Positions 43,401 through 58,400 of a stretch of 64,000 bases of DNA are shown one piece after another. The DNA comes from CATQHW01 sp965215345 (GTDB lineage: Bacteria > Spirochaetota > Spirochaetia > SZUA-6 > Bin103). Below the pieces are notes generated by a model that made no database searches, was not told the origin of the DNA, and was given only the letters and a program-made list of their open reading frames with translations. A program made the translations under genes and the position numbers. Where the stretch lies: assembly GCA_965215345.1 (NCBI GenBank), contig CBDCDL010000001.1, positions 912,710 to 976,709 on the forward strand. The letters are read 5' to 3'. How positions within the stretch are numbered: position 1 is the first letter of the stretch; each line of letters starts with the position of its first letter.

Positions 43401-46400
43401 GGAGGTCACGCTGTCGCTGCCGGCTTCGGGTTCCGGCGGGCCGACGCTGGGCGATTCCACAGCCGCGGGCCGGATCCTGGACAACGACGCGACGCCGGAA
43501 GTGTCGGTCGCCGACGCGGGCGCCGTATCGGAGGGCGGCGACCTCGCGTTCGCGGTGACACTGGACCGCCCCTACCGTTCCGAGGTCACGGTGGACTACA
43601 GCCTGGGCGGCACGGCGGCGGCGGGGACCGACTATGCGGGCGGCGCCTCCGGCTCCGTGACCTTCGCGCCGAACGCAAGGGAGCGGACCATCCGGCTCGC
43701 GACGGTGGATGACGACGTCGACGAGCCGGACAGGACGGTGGAGGTCACGCTGTCGCTGCCGGACCCGGACCCCGGCCTGGCGACATTGGGCGCGTCCACG
43801 GCCGCGGGCCGGATCCTCGACGACGACCTGCCGGTCGTCACGGTCGCGGCGGATACGGCCGCGGTCACGGAAGGCGAGGACGCGGTGTTCACGCTGACGC
43901 GGGAAGGGGTGGTGTCGGAAGAGCTCGCGGTCTCCCTGGCCGTCGCCGATGCCGACGGCGTCCTGGTATCGACGGCGCCGACCGGCGTGACCTTCGGGGC
44001 CGGCGCCGCCACCGCCACCCTGCGCCTGGGCACGCAGGACGACGCCGTCGATGAGCCGGACGCCGCGGTGACCCTGGCCCTTGCCGACGGCGCGGGGTAT
44101 CGCCCCGGCGATCCGGCCGCGGCCGCGGTGACGGTGCGGGACGACGATTCCCCGAACGTGTCGATCGCCGATGCGGCGCCGGTGACGGAGGGCGGCACGC
44201 TCGAATTCGCGGTGCGCCTGAGCACGCGGTTCGATGCGCCGGTCACGATCGGCTACCGGCTCGGCGGCAGCGCGGCGCCGGGCGCGGACCATGCCGGCGC
44301 CGCGATCGGCAGCGTGGCCTTCGCGCCGGGGGCCACGGAGCGGACGCTGCGGATCGCCACGGTGGATGACGCCGCCGGCGAGCCGGAGGAGCGGGTGCTG
44401 GTCACGCTCGCGGCGCCGGCTCCGCCCCTGGTGCTGGGCCGGTCCGTGGCCGCGGGCCGGATCCTGGACGACGACTTCCCGGTGGTGACGGTTGCGGCGG
44501 TTTCCGGCGCGGTCACGGAAGGGGCGGATGCGGTGTTCGCCCTGGCGCGCACGGGAGCCGTGTCGGAAGCGCTGGAGGTGACAGTCGCGGCGGCGGATCC
44601 GGCCGGCGTGCTGGCCTCGGCGGCGCCGACCCGCGTGACCTTCGGGCCCGGCGCGGCCATGGCCACGCTGCGCCTGGGCACGCGGGCCGACGCGGTGGAC
44701 AAGCCGGATTCCCCGCTCACGCTGACGGTGGTGGACGGCAGCGGCTGGACGCCGGGGGACCCGTCCGAGGCCGCGGTGACGGTGCGGGACGACGACCCGA
44801 CGACGGTCACGGTTGCGGCGCCCTCGGACGCGGTGCTGGAAGGGGAGGCCGCGGCCTTCACCCTGACGCGGACGCCGGGGGACCTGTCGGCGGCGCTGAC
44901 GGTGGCGGTCGCGGTGACGGACGCGGATGGCGCCCTGGCCTCGACGCCGCCGTCCACCGTGACCATCGGAGCCGGGGACGCCGCCACCACGCTGAGCCTG
45001 GACACGCGGGAGGACACCACCGGCGACGTCGACGTCCTGGTGACGCTGACGGTGGCCGCCGGCGCGGGCTATGTCACGGGAGACCCGTCCACGGCCGCGG
45101 TGACGGTGCGGGAAGACGATCTTCCGCTCGTGTCGATCGCCGATGCGGCAGCGGTGGAGGAGGGCGGCGCGCTCGAATTCGTGGTGAGCATGCCCCACTC
45201 GAACGATGTGGCGGTCCCGGTCGCCTGGCGCCTGGGCGGCACCGCGGCGGCGGGCGCCGACTACACGGGCGGCGGCTTCGGCGCCTTGGTGTTTGCGCCG
45301 GGAGAGACCCGCAAGACGATCACGGTGACGACCGTGGACGACAGCGACATCGAGCAGGAAGAGACGGTCGAGGCCGCCATTTTCGTCGCCTCGCCGGGAC
45401 TCCCGGGGCTGTCCACCGAAGCGACCGGCCGGATCCGGGACAACGAAGTCCGGGACGACGACGATCAGGACGAAAACGATCAGGACGAAGACAATCAGGA
45501 CAGCGGCCTTCCGGTGGTGACGGTGACGGTGGGGAAAGACTGGGTCCGGCAGGGGGACGGCGTTCCGTTTGTCGTCAAAGTAACGGGGAGAGGGGAAACA
45601 TCGGAAAACTTGTCTGTGCAGGCTCGTGTGTCGGAAGGCGCAACGCGTTGGATAAAAAAAGCGGACGGCAAAGCGAGCAGCGGCTACCTTAATCTGGTCT
45701 TTCCGCCCAACTTGCACACCTTTCCGCTCAGTCAGGGATATAGATTGGCGGAGTCTTCCGAGGACTACAGGACCACGGTGAGATTGACGCCCCACTCGGC
45801 GTATTCCGTGGGCACGCCGCGCGAAGCCACGGTCAGGGCGGTGCTCAAAGACAGGGATCCGCGGGTAACCATCGCCGGCGCGCCCCGGGTGAACGAGGGC
45901 CGCGAGCTCACGTTCGAGGTGAGGCTGGACATCCCGTCCGACCGGGAGATTCAGGTCGATTACCGGCTGGGCGGCACGGCGGCGGCGGGAGCGGACTACA
46001 GCGGAACCTTCACCACCCGTCGCGTGACGTTCATGCCGGGCGATACCCTCCAGGAGATCGTGCTGGACACGGAGGATGACCTCGCCGCCGAGCCGGAGGA
46101 GACGGTCGAGGTCGAGCTTGTCGTCGGCGAGAATGCCGGGGTAACGCTCGGCTCGTCCACCCGGGCGACCGGCTATATCCGGCGCAGCGATTCTCCGGTC
46201 GTGACGGTCGCGGCGGCGTCGGAGCGGATCGTGGAAGGCGGCGAGGCGGTGTTCACCCTGACGCGGCGGGGGACCGACCTGTCGGCGGCCTTGACGGTCG
46301 ATACCATCCTGATCGACGGCACGTCGCCGTCGCCGGCCGCGACGCCGTTCCGCGCGAACTTCGCACCCCTGGCCGCCACGACCGCGCTGCGCCTGAACAC

Positions 46401-49400
46401 CCGGGACGACGCGGTCGTCAAGGCCGACGCCGCGGTGCTGCTGGCGCTGCTCGACGGCGAGGAATACGACCTGGGCGACCCGTCCCGGGCGGCGGTGACG
46501 GTGCGGGACAACGACCTGCGGCCGGAGGTCTCCATCGCCGATGCGGCGGCGGTGCAGGAGGGCGACGCGCTCGAGTTCCCGGTGCGTCTGAGCATCTCGG
46601 ACACCGAGGCGGTCACGGTGGGCTACACCCTCGCAGGCACGGCGACGGCGGGGGCCGACTATGCGGGCGCCGCCTCCGGCAGCGTGACCTTCGCGCCGGG
46701 GGTGACGGAGCGGACGATCCGGATCGCGACGCTGGCCGACGGCACCGACGAGCCGGAGGAGAGCGTCCGGGTGAACATCGTCACGGTGGCCGCAGCGGGC
46801 CTCGTCGAGGTCGTGACGTCGGGCGGCAGGACCGCCGCGGGCGCGATCCTGGACATCGACCTGCCGTCGGTCACGGTCGCGCCGGTCGCGCCTGTGGTCA
46901 CGGAAGGCGAGGACGCGGCCTTCACCCTGACGCGGGCGGGGGACCTGTCGGCGCCGCTGGAGGTGTCCTTCGCGATGCAGGATGCGGCCGGCGTCCTTTC
47001 CTCGGCGGCGCCGTCCGGCGCGACCTTCGAGGCCGATGCGGCCACGGTGCGCATCGCCCTGGCGACCGACGACGACGAGGCCGACGAGGCGCACGCCGCG
47101 CTCACGCTGACCCTGCAGGCGGACGCGGACTATGACCGGGGCGATCCGCATCGGGCCGCGGTGACGGTGCGGGACAACGATCCCTGGGTCGTGACGGCGG
47201 CGCCGGCCGCGGCCGCGGTCACCGAAGGCGAGGATGCCGTGTTCGTCCTGACCCGGACAGGGGGAGGGGACCTGTCGGCGGCGCTGGCGGTGTCCATCGC
47301 GGTCGAAGATGCGGCCGGCGTCCTGGCCTCGGCGGCGCCGCCTGGCGCAACCTTCGAGGCCGGCGCGGCCACGGCGCGCGTCGCCCTGGCGACCGTGGAC
47401 GACGAGGCCGACGAGGCGGATGCCGCGCTCACGCTGACGCTGCAGGCGGATGCGGGCTATGACCGGGGCGATCCGCATCAGGCCACCGTCACGGTGCGGG
47501 ACGACGAACTCCCGGTGGTGACGGTCGCGGCGGTCGCGGCGCGGGTCGTCGAAGGGGCGGCTGCGGCCTTCACCCTGACGCGGTCGGGGGATGTGTCCGC
47601 AACGCTGGAGGTGCCGGTTGCGGTGACGGACGCCGGCTCGGTGCTGGCGAATGCGGCGCCGGCCAGCGTGACCTTCGCGGCCGGAGACGCCGCGGCCGTG
47701 CTGCGCCTGGCCACGGCGGATGACACCGAGGTCGAAGCAGAGGCCTCGGTGGTGCTGGCGTTGCGGGAAGGCGCGGGCCATGTCCTGGGAGAGCCGTCCT
47801 CGGCGGCGGTGACGGTGCGGGACAACGACACGCGGCCGGACGTGTCGATCGCCAATGCGGAGTCGGAGCCGGTGACCGAGGGCGAAACGCTCGTGTTTCC
47901 GGTGACGCTGAGCGTGCCCTACGGCGAGGAGATCCGGATCTTCTACCACCGCGGCGCAGGCAGCACGGCGACGGAGGGGGACGACTACAGGGACCTCGGC
48001 AACGTCCGCGGCGTCGTGACCTTCCCGCCGGGGGAGACGGAGCGGACGATCCGATTCACGACGCTGGCCGACGACGTCGATGAGGGGGTGGAGGCGCTCG
48101 AAGTCGAGATTTCCGCAGACCGGAACCAGCCGATCGACAGGGTGGTGCGAAGCACGGCGAGGGGCCGGATCCTGAACAGGGCGCTTCCGGTGGTGACGGT
48201 GGCGGCGGAGGCGGACACGGTCACCGAAGGCGCGGCGGCGGTGTTTACCCTGACGCGGAGGAACGGGGACATGTCGGCCGCGCTGGAGGTGCCGGTCGAG
48301 GTGACGGACGCCGGCTCGGTGCTGACGGATGCGCCGCCGGCCAGCGCGACCTTCGGGGCCGGGGAGAGCACGGTCGTGCTGCGCCTCGGCACGCAGGGCG
48401 ACGACGACGACAATCCCGATGCCGCGGTGACGCTGGCGCTGCAGGCCGGCGCGGACCATGCCCTGGGGAATCCGTCCTCGGCCGCGGTGACCGTGCGGGA
48501 CGACGACCTTCCGGTGGTGACGGTGGCGGCGGACGCGGCCGAGGTTTTCGAAGGCGCGGCGGCGGCGTTCACCCTGACGCGGGCCGGGGATCTCACGGTC
48601 GCGCTGGAGGTGCCGGTCGGGGTGACGGATGCCGGCTCGGTGCTGGCGAACGCGGCGCCGACCGGCGTGACCTTCCGGGTCGGGGACGCTACGGCCGCGC
48701 TGCGTCTCGACACGCAGGACGACGCCGTCGACGAGCCCAATTCCGAGGTGACACTGGCGCTGCAGGCCGGCGCGGGCCATGCCCTGGGCGATCCGTCCTC
48801 CGCCGCGGTGACCGTGCGGGACAATGACGGGCTGCCGGAAGTGACGATCGCCGACGCGGCGCCGGTGACGGAGGGCGGCACGCTCGAATTCCCGGTGCGC
48901 CTGAGCCACGCCGGCGACACGCGGATCGCGGTGCAGGCGGACTATCGCTTCAGCGGGGCCGCGGGCGGCGCCGTGACCGTCACGGTGGCCTTCGCGCCGG
49001 GAGACCTCGAGGAGACGATCTCGCTGGCGACGGTGGATGACGATGCCGACGACGGGGAGGAGAGGGTCGAGGTCGTGCTGGCGGCGCCGGACCCGGCCCT
49101 GGCGGTGCTGGGCGCGGCGTCCCGGGCCGCGGGCCGGATCCTGGACGATGACGGCCTTTCGGAGGTGACGGTTGCGGCGGTCGCGGACGCGGTCACGGAA
49201 GGCGAGGCCGCGGCCTTCACCCTGGCGCGGGCGAACGGGGACGTGTCGGCCGCGCTGGCGGTGCCGGTGACGGTGACGGACGCGGGCGGCGTTCTGGCGT
49301 CGGCGGCGCCGTCGAGCGTGACCTTCGGCGCCGGGGCCGCCACCGCCGCGCTCTCCCTGGGCACGCTGGACGACACTGTCGACGAGCCCGACGCCGCGGT

Positions 49401-52400
49401 GACGCTGGCGCTGACCGCCGGCGCGGCCTGGCACCTCGGCACGCCGTCGCAGGCGACGGTGACGGTGCGGGACGATGAGTATCCGGTCGTGACGGTGGCG
49501 CCGGCGGCAGGCGCGGTGGCGGAAGGCGCGGACGTGGAGTTCACGCTGACGCGGGCGGGGGACCTGTCGGTCGCGCTGGATGTGTCGGTCCAGGTGACGG
49601 AGGCCGGCTCGGCGCTGGCGGATCCGCCGCCGGCCAGCGCGCGCTTCGAGGCCGGGGACGCCACCGCCACGCTGCGCCTCGGCACGGAGGACGACACCCG
49701 GCGGGACGACCCCGATCCGGTGGTGACCCTGACCCTGGTCGACGGCGTGGAGTACGACCTGGGCGCGCCGTCGCGGGCGACGGTGACGGTGCGGGACAAC
49801 GACACGTCGACGGAGGTGTCGATCGCCGACGCGGAGCCGGTGACGGAGGGCGGCACGCTCGAATTCCCGATAACGCTGACCCGGCCATACGACCAGGAGA
49901 TCACGGTTCTCTACCAGCTCAACCAGGACCCCGCCGCCACGGCGAAGGGGTCCGACTACACCGATGTCACCGTCGCCCACGCCCGCAGGGAATTCCGCTT
50001 CGCGCCGGGAGAGGTGCGGAAGGTGGTCTCGCTCCGGACGGTGGACGACGGCGACTACGAAGGGGAGGAGACGGTCAGCGTCGATATTTTCGTCAACGAG
50101 AGACACCACGGCGATCCGCCGCGGATCGTGGCGCTCGGCCGGATCCTGGACAACGACATTCCGGTCGTCACGGCGGCGGCGGATGCGGCCGCGGTCACCG
50201 AAGGCGAGGACGCGGTCTTCACCCTGACCCGGGCGGCGGGGGATCCGTCGGTCGCGGTCGTGGTGCCGGTGACGGTGACCGATGACGACTCGGTGCTGGC
50301 GGATACGCCGCCGGCCAGCGTGACCATCGGGGCCGGGGACGCCACCGCCACCCTGCGCCTGGCCACGCGCGAAGACGAGAGCGATGCGCCCGACTCCACG
50401 GTGACGCTGACCCTGGCCGACGGCGACGAACATGACCTGGGCGCGCCGTCGGAAGCGGCGGTCACGGTGCAGGACGACGACCTTCCGGAGCTGTCGATCG
50501 CCGATGCGGCGCCGGTGCCGGAGGGCGGCACGCTCGAATTCGTGCTGAGCCTGACCAGTCCGGCCGCCGCGGAGTTCCCGGTGACCTGGCAGCTCTTTGG
50601 CGCAACGGCGGGGGTGGATTATGAAGGCCCCCGCGTTGGCGTACTGACCTTCCCGCTGGGCGTGACCGAGCAGACGTTCCGGCTGGTGACGGTGGACGAC
50701 AGCGATTACGGGCCGGAGAAGACGGTTACCGTCGATCTGATCGACCCGTCCCTGGCTCCGTCCCCGCAGGCGCAACCGGGCAAGGGCGAGGCCACGGGCC
50801 GGATCCTGGACGACGAGCTCCCGGTGGTGACGGTGGCGGCGGATGCGGCCGCGGTCACCGAAGGCGCGGCGGCGGCGTTCACCCTGACGCGGACGGACTA
50901 TCTGCCGGACGCGCTGACGGTGTCCTTCGAGGTGACGGGCGGCGACGCGGTGCTGGCCTCGACGGCGCCGACCGAAGCGACCTTCCAGGCCGGCAGCAAC
51001 ACGGCGCGCGTCACGCTGGCGACGGATAAAGACGCCGTCGACGAGGCGGACGCCGAGGTGACGCTGACCCTGCAGTCCGATCCGGCCTGGGACCTGGGCA
51101 CGCCGTTCGCGGCCACGGTGACGGTGCTGGACAACGAGAATCCGGTGGTGACGGTGGCGGCGGAGGCGCCGCCCACGATCACCGAAGGCGCGGACGTGGT
51201 GTTCACCCTGACGCGGACGCTGTTCCTGGCGAGGGAGCTGGACGTGTCGGTCGAGGTGACGGGCGGCGACGCGGTGCTTGCCGGTGCGGCGCCGACCGGC
51301 GTGACCTTCCGGGCCGGGGACGCCACGGCCACGCTGCGCCTGGGCACGGTGGACGACGATGTCGACGACCCCGAAGCCGCGGTGACGCTGACCCTTGCCG
51401 ACGGCCACGACTATGACCTGGGCGATCCGTCGGAGGCCGCGGTGACGGTGCGGGACGACGACCTTCCGGTCGTGACGGTCGTGGCGGAGTCGGAGCAGAT
51501 CATTGAAGAAGGAGCCGATCTGGCGTTCATCATTGCGCGGACGGAGGGGGACCTGTCGGGACTGCTGGAGGTCAACGTCCTGTTCAAACAGCCGGGGCAG
51601 CCAGCTACGGAAGGGAGCAACAGAATCCTGCCGGGCGATTCCATACATCGGGCGGGCGGCTTTGCGCCGGGAGATCTCGCAGCCGATGACGTGTACGTGT
51701 TAACGCTGCGTCCGGGCCCGGGATACCGGCTGGGCACGCCGTCCGAGGCCACGGTGACGGTGCGGGACGACGATGCGCCGCCGTCCGTGTCCATCGCCGG
51801 CGCGGACGCGGTGACGGAGGGCGGCACGCTCGCGTTCCCGGTGACGCTGAGCGGCCCTTACAACACCGACATCGCGGTCGCCTACACCCTGGGCGGAACC
51901 GCTGCGGAGGGCGGCGACTACACGGACAGCGGCTCCGGCGCGCTGACCGTCGCGGCGGGCGACACGGAGGGGACGATCGAGCTGGCGACGGTGGACGACA
52001 GCACCGACGAGGCGCGGGAGGAGGTCGAGGTCACGCTGGCCGCCGGCGCGTCCTACACCCTGGGCGCGCCGTCCGCCGCCTCGGGCCGGATCCTCGACAA
52101 TGAAGGCCGCCCGGAGGTGACGGTCGCCGCGGCTGCGAGCGCGGTCACCGAAGGCGAGGACGCGGTGTTCATCCTCACCCGGGAGGACGGGGATGCGTCG
52201 GGCGCGCTGGAAGTGCCCGTCGCGATCGGGGATGCGGCCGGCGTCCTGCTGCCGGGGACGCCGTCGAGCGCGGCCTTCGAGGCCGGTGCGTCCACCGCAA
52301 CGCTGCGCCTGGGCACGGACGACGACACGCTCGAGGAGCCCGACGCCGAGGTGACGCTGACCCTTGCCGCCGGCGCGGCCTGGACCCTGGGCACGCCGTC

Positions 52401-55400
52401 GGAGGCCGCGGTGGCGGTGCGGGACAATGAAGCGCCGCCGACCGTGTCGGTCGCCGATGCGGATGCGGTGGTAGAGGGCGGCACGCTCGAATTCGTGGTG
52501 AGCCTGAACCACGCGAGCACCGCGACGATCGCGGTGGACTACAGCTTCGGCGGCACGGCCGCGGCGGGGACCGACTATCGCGGCGCCGCCACCGGCGCCG
52601 TGACCTTCACGCCGGGGGTCACGGAGCAGAGCATCCGGCTGGTGACGGTGGGCAACGACACCGACGAGGCGGACCGGACGGTCACGGCCACGCTGGCGGC
52701 GCCGGACCCGGCGCTTGCGGTGCTGGGGCAGGCGATGGCCGAGGGCCGGATCGAGGACGACGAGCGCCCGGTGGTGACGATTGCGCCGGATGCGCTCACG
52801 GTCCGGGAAGGGCAGGACGCGGCGTTCACCCTGACGCGGGTCGGGGACCTGTCGGCGGCGCTGGAGGTGGCCGTCGCGGTGACGGATGCCGGCGGGGTGC
52901 TCACCGATGCGGCGCCGACTGGTGTGGGCTTTTCGGTCGGGGAGGCCGAGGCCACGCTGCGCCTGGCCACGGACGACGACAATATCCATGAACCCGACGC
53001 CGGCACGGTGGCGGTGACGGTGGCGCTGCAGGCCGGCGCGGCCTGGGAGCTGGGCACGCCGGCGGAGGCCGCGGTGACGGTGCGGGACACCGAAGGGCGG
53101 CCCACGGTTTCAATGGACCCCCGCACGAGTGTGACGGAGGGCGGCACGCTCCGGTTCGAGGTGAGGCTGAACCGCGCGAGCGCCGCGGAGGTCCCGGTCG
53201 AATACGCCGTGTCTCGCGGCGACACCACGGCGCGGGAAGGGGCCGATTACCTGGGACCCGCCTCCGGAACCCTGACGTTCGCCCCGGGCGAAAGGCAGAA
53301 GCAGATATCGATCGAGACGGTGGATGACGACACCGACGAGGGTGCCACCCAGCTCGGTCTCACGCTGCGGCTCCCGAATTCGCGCCTGGCGAAGTTCCCG
53401 TCGACCGGCGCTCCCACAGCCGTCGGCCGCATCCGTGACAACGATCTCCAGGCGGTGACGGTCGAGGCGGTGTCGGACGGGTTCGGGGAATGGGCCGCCA
53501 CCAGGGGGAGGACGTTCTTCCGCCTGCGTCGAACGCAGCACGACCAGCTCTCGCAACCGCTGACGGTGAACTTCACGATCGGGGGCGGGGATGACGTCCT
53601 GACGACGTCGCCGCTGCCGACCAGCGTGACGTTCGCTGCAAACAAGGCCGCGGAGGAAGTGTGGCTTGCGACCGACAATGACAAGGACGACGAGGACGAC
53701 GCCAAGGTGACGCTGACGCTGTCCGACGGCTCGGACTATCGGCGGGGCGCCTCGGGCCGGGCCGCGGTGACGGTGTGGGACAATGACGGCGACCGGCCCA
53801 CGGTGGTCATGCACGACGCGGAGCCGGTGACGGAGGGCGGCACGCTCGAATTTCCGGTCCGCCTGGTCCATGAGTTCGATGGCGAGATTCGCCTCGACTT
53901 CTATGTTTCAGGCGACCCGGCAACGGTGAATGAGGACTTCCTGCTGCCCAGGAACTGGCAGCCGGCCAACGTGACCTTCGCGTCGGGAGAGACGGAGAAG
54001 ACGATCCGGGTCGAGACGCTGGATGACGACAAAAAAGAGTCGGATGAGCGGGTTTTGACGAGGATTACCAAGATCAGGACGACACCCACCGATGGCGATT
54101 CCGTTGTCGAGGACCTGCTACGCCCCCTTCCCTCCAGGACGATAAACGCCAGAGGCCGGATTCTGGACGATGGCGACCCGACGGTCGTGACGGTGTGGGC
54201 GCAGAGGAGCTCGTTCGCTGAAAACTATGGCGGGGCGGCGTTCGTCGTGAAGCGGAGCCGGTTGGATCGGTTGGATCTCGAGAAGGCGCCAGAGCTGGAG
54301 GTGCCGATTGCGGTGACGGATCCCGACGGGGCGCTGACCGAAACGGCGCCGGCCAGCGTCACCATCCCGGCCGGGAGGGATCGCATCACGCTGCACCTGG
54401 GCATCCGCAAGAACGACATCGACGAACCCGACGCCGTGGTGACGCTGGAGCTGGAAGGCAGCGCGGCCTATCGGCTTGGCAGCCCGTCGGTCGCGACGGT
54501 GACGATCCAGAATGACGACGAGGCCGTTCCCTCCGTCGTGAGCACGCCGGCGCAGGTGACGGAGGGCGGCGCGTTCGAGCTTCTGGTCGGCCTGACCAAT
54601 CCCGGCGCCAGCCCGATCGCCGTGCACTACCGCTTCGGCGGGACGGCGGTGGCGGGCGAGGACTACCGCGGCGCCGCCGCCGGCGCCGCGGTCTTCGCGC
54701 CGGGGGAGACGGAGAAGACGATCCGCATCGAGACGGTGGACGACGCCGCCGACGAGCCGGAGGAGACGATCGAGGTCCTTTTCGGGAGGACGGACCCGCC
54801 GGTTTTGGCGGCGGCCACGCTCCGGATCCTCGACGACGACCTGCCGGTCGTGACGGCGGCGGCCGCGCCGGCCGCGGTCACGGAAGGCGAGGATGCGGTG
54901 TTCGTGCTGACCCGGGTGGGGGTGGTGTCGGAGGCGCTGGAGGTAGCGGTCGCAGTGACGGATGCCGGCGCGGCGCTGGCCGGCGCGGCGCCGGCCGGCG
55001 TAACCTTCGGGGCCGGGGAGGCCACCGCCGCGCTGCGCCTGGGCACGGAGGACGACGAGGCCGCGGAAGCCAGCGCCGCCGTGGTGCTGGCCCTGCAACC
55101 GGGCGCGGGCTGGGCGCTCGGCGCGCCGGCGGAGGCGACGGTGACGGTCGCGGACGACGAATCCGCGCCCTCGGTCTCCATCGCCGATGCGGGGTCGGTG
55201 ACGGAGGGCGGCGCGCTCGCCTTCCCGGTGAGCCTGAGCCATTCGTTCGATGCGCCGATCGCGGTCGGCTACACGCTGGGCGGCACGGCGGCGGCGGGGG
55301 ACTACACCGATGCCGCCGACGGCGCCGTGACCTTCGCGCCGGGCGAGCTGCGCAAGGCGGTCTCGCTGGCGACCGTGGACGACAGCGCCGACGAGCCGGA

Positions 55401-58400
55401 CGAGACGATCGGGGTCGAGCTCGTCGTCTTCCGTCCGGCGCGCGCGGGACCGACCACCGAAGCGACCGGCCGGATCCTGGACAACGACCTTCCGGACATC
55501 ACGGTGGCGGCGGAGGCGGACACGGTCACCGAAGGCGAGGACGCGGTGTTCGTCCTGGCCCGGGCGGGGGACGTGTCGGAAGCGCTGGAGGTGGCGGTCG
55601 CGGTGACGGATGCGGACGGCGTCGTGGCCTCGACGCCGCTGCCGACCGGCGTGACCTTCGGGGCCGGGGACGCTACCGCCGCGCTGCGCCTCGCCACGCG
55701 GGACAACGCCACCGACGAGCTTGGCGACGCCGAGGTGGTGCTGACCTTGCAAGCCGGCGCGGGCTGGGACCTGGAGGCGCCGTCCGCGGCCACGGTGACG
55801 GTGGAGGACGATGAGCGTCCGGTGGTGACGGCGGCGGCGGATGCGGCCACCGTCCTCGAAGGGGCGGATGTGGCGTTCACCCTGACGCGGGCGGGGGACG
55901 TGTCGGAGGCGCTGGCCGTGTTCTTCACGATCGAGGACGCGGACGGCGTCGTGACCACGACCCCGCTGCCGACCGGCGTGACCTTCGGGGCCGGGAGCGC
56001 TACCGCCACGCTGCGCCTGGACACGGAGACGGACACGGTCGTCGAGCCCGACGCCGTGGTGACGCTGGCGCTGGAGCCCGGCGCGGGATACGAGCCGGGG
56101 GACCCGTCGCAGGCGTCGGTCACGGTGCGGGAGAACGATGGCGGGCTGTCCAGGGCTTCCGTCGTCGCGGGGGATCCGGACGCGGTGCCGGAAGGCGGGA
56201 CGATCACGTTCGTGTTGAGACTGAGCCGCGCGAACGCCGAGGAAGTCAGGGTCATCTATGAATTGTTCGGCACGGCGACGGCGGGCGCCGACTACCGGGG
56301 CGCCGACACCGGCACCGCGGTCTTCGCGCCGGGAGAGACGGAGAAGACGGTCTCGCGCGTGACCGTGAACGACGGCGTCGACGAGGAGGAGGAGACGGTC
56401 CGGCTCGATATTGCGGCCGTCCGTCCGAGCACGAGCACCGGGCCCGGGCTGCCCTTCCGCGCGACCGTCCGGATCCTGGACGGCCTTCCGCTGGTGACCG
56501 TCGCGGCGGATGCGGCCACCGTCACCGAAGGCGCGGATGCGGCGTTCACGCTGACGCGGACGGGGGATACCGCGGAAGCGCTGACGGTGCCGATCGAGGT
56601 GGCCGATGCGGGCGGCGTCGTGACTTCGACGCCGTTGCCGGCCAGCGTGACCTTCGAGGCCGGCGCCACCACCGCGCAGGTGGCGCTGGCGACCACGGAC
56701 GACGACGTCGATGCGGCGGACGCCGCCGTCGTGCTGACGCTCGTGCCCGACGAGTCGGCGGACCCCGCCTGGACGCCCGGTGGCTCGGCCACGGCCACGG
56801 TCACGGTGGAGGACGACGACCTCCCGGTGGTGACGGTGGTGGCGGAGGTGGAGCGGATCCTCAAGGGGGAGGTTGTGTCGTTCATCGTGACGCGGGTGGG
56901 GGATCGGTCGGAGGCGCTGACCGTCGCCGCCGATTTGACGGTGGCGGGGCGCCCCAAGCCGCAGCCCGTGACCTTCGCGGCCGGCGACTCGACCGCGCGG
57001 GTCGAAACCCGCGCGGGGTCGGGGGGCAATGACGGTCTGACCTGGGTGCTGACGCTGCGGGAAGGCGCGGGATACCGGCTGGGCACGCCGTCGGAGGCGA
57101 CGGTGGTGCGGGACGACGATGCGGTGCCGGAGGTGTCCGTCGCCGATGCGGACGCGGTGCGGGAGGGCGGCACGCTCGCGTTCCCGGTGAGCCTGAGCCG
57201 GCCGTACAACGGGCCGATCACGGTTGGCTACACCCTGGGCGGCACCGCGACGGTGGGGGACGACTACAAAGTACAGAAGCGAAGCGTGACCTTCACGCCG
57301 AGGGAGACGCAAGCGACGATTCTGCTGGCGACGGCGGACGACGCCGACGACGAGACGGCGGAGACGGTCACGGTCACCCTGGCCGACGGCGCGACCTGGA
57401 ACCTGGGCGCGGTGTCGCGGGCCGAGGGCCGGATCCTGGACAACGACGGCCTGCCGGAAGTGACGGTGGCGGCGGACGCGGACACGGTCGCGGAAGGCGA
57501 GGCGGCGGCGTTCACCCTGACGCGGTGGGGGGACGTGTCGGCCGCGCTGGAGGTGTTCGTCGCGGTGACGGACCCCGGGGCGGCGCTCGCCGGTACGGCG
57601 CCGGCCGGCGTGACCTTCGAGGCCGGTGCGGCCACGGCCATGCTGAGCCTCGCCACCGACGACGACACGGTCGACGAGCCCGCTGCCCCGCTCACGCTGA
57701 CGCTGCTGGCGAACGCCGCGTATGAGCTGGGCGATCCGTCCGCGGCCACGGTGACGGTCGAGGACGACGATGCGCCGCCCGCGGTGTCCGTTGCCGGTGC
57801 GGCCACGGTGACGGAGGGCGGCACGCTCGAATTCCCGGTGACGCTGGACCGCCCGAGCGCCACGGCGATCCCGGTGGACTACACCCTGGCCGGCACGGCG
57901 ACGGCAGGCGACGACTACACGGACGCGGGGTCGGGCAGCGTGACCTTCGCGGCGGAGAGCACGGAGGCGACGATCGCGCTGGCGACGGTGGACGACGACA
58001 CCGACGGGCCGGAGAAGACGGTCGAGGTCACGCTGGCGGCGCCGGACCCGGCCCTGGCGGTGCTGGGCGCGCCGTCCACCGCCTCGGGCACGATCCAGGA
58101 CGACGAGGGCCTCCCGGAGGTGACGGTCGCGGCGGATGCGGCCACCGTCGCGGAAGGCGCGGACGCGGTGTTCACCCTGACCCGGGCGAACGGGGATGCG
58201 TCGGAAGCGCTGACGGTGACGGTGGCAGTGACGGATGCCGGCGCGGTGCTTGCCGGTGCGGCTGCGGACCTGCCGACCGAAGTCACCTTCGATGCCGATG
58301 CGTCCACCGCCGCGCTGACCCTCGCCACCGACGATGACGCCGCCGACGAGGCGGACACTCCGGTGACCCTGGCCCTCCAGGCCGGCGCGGGCTACACCCT

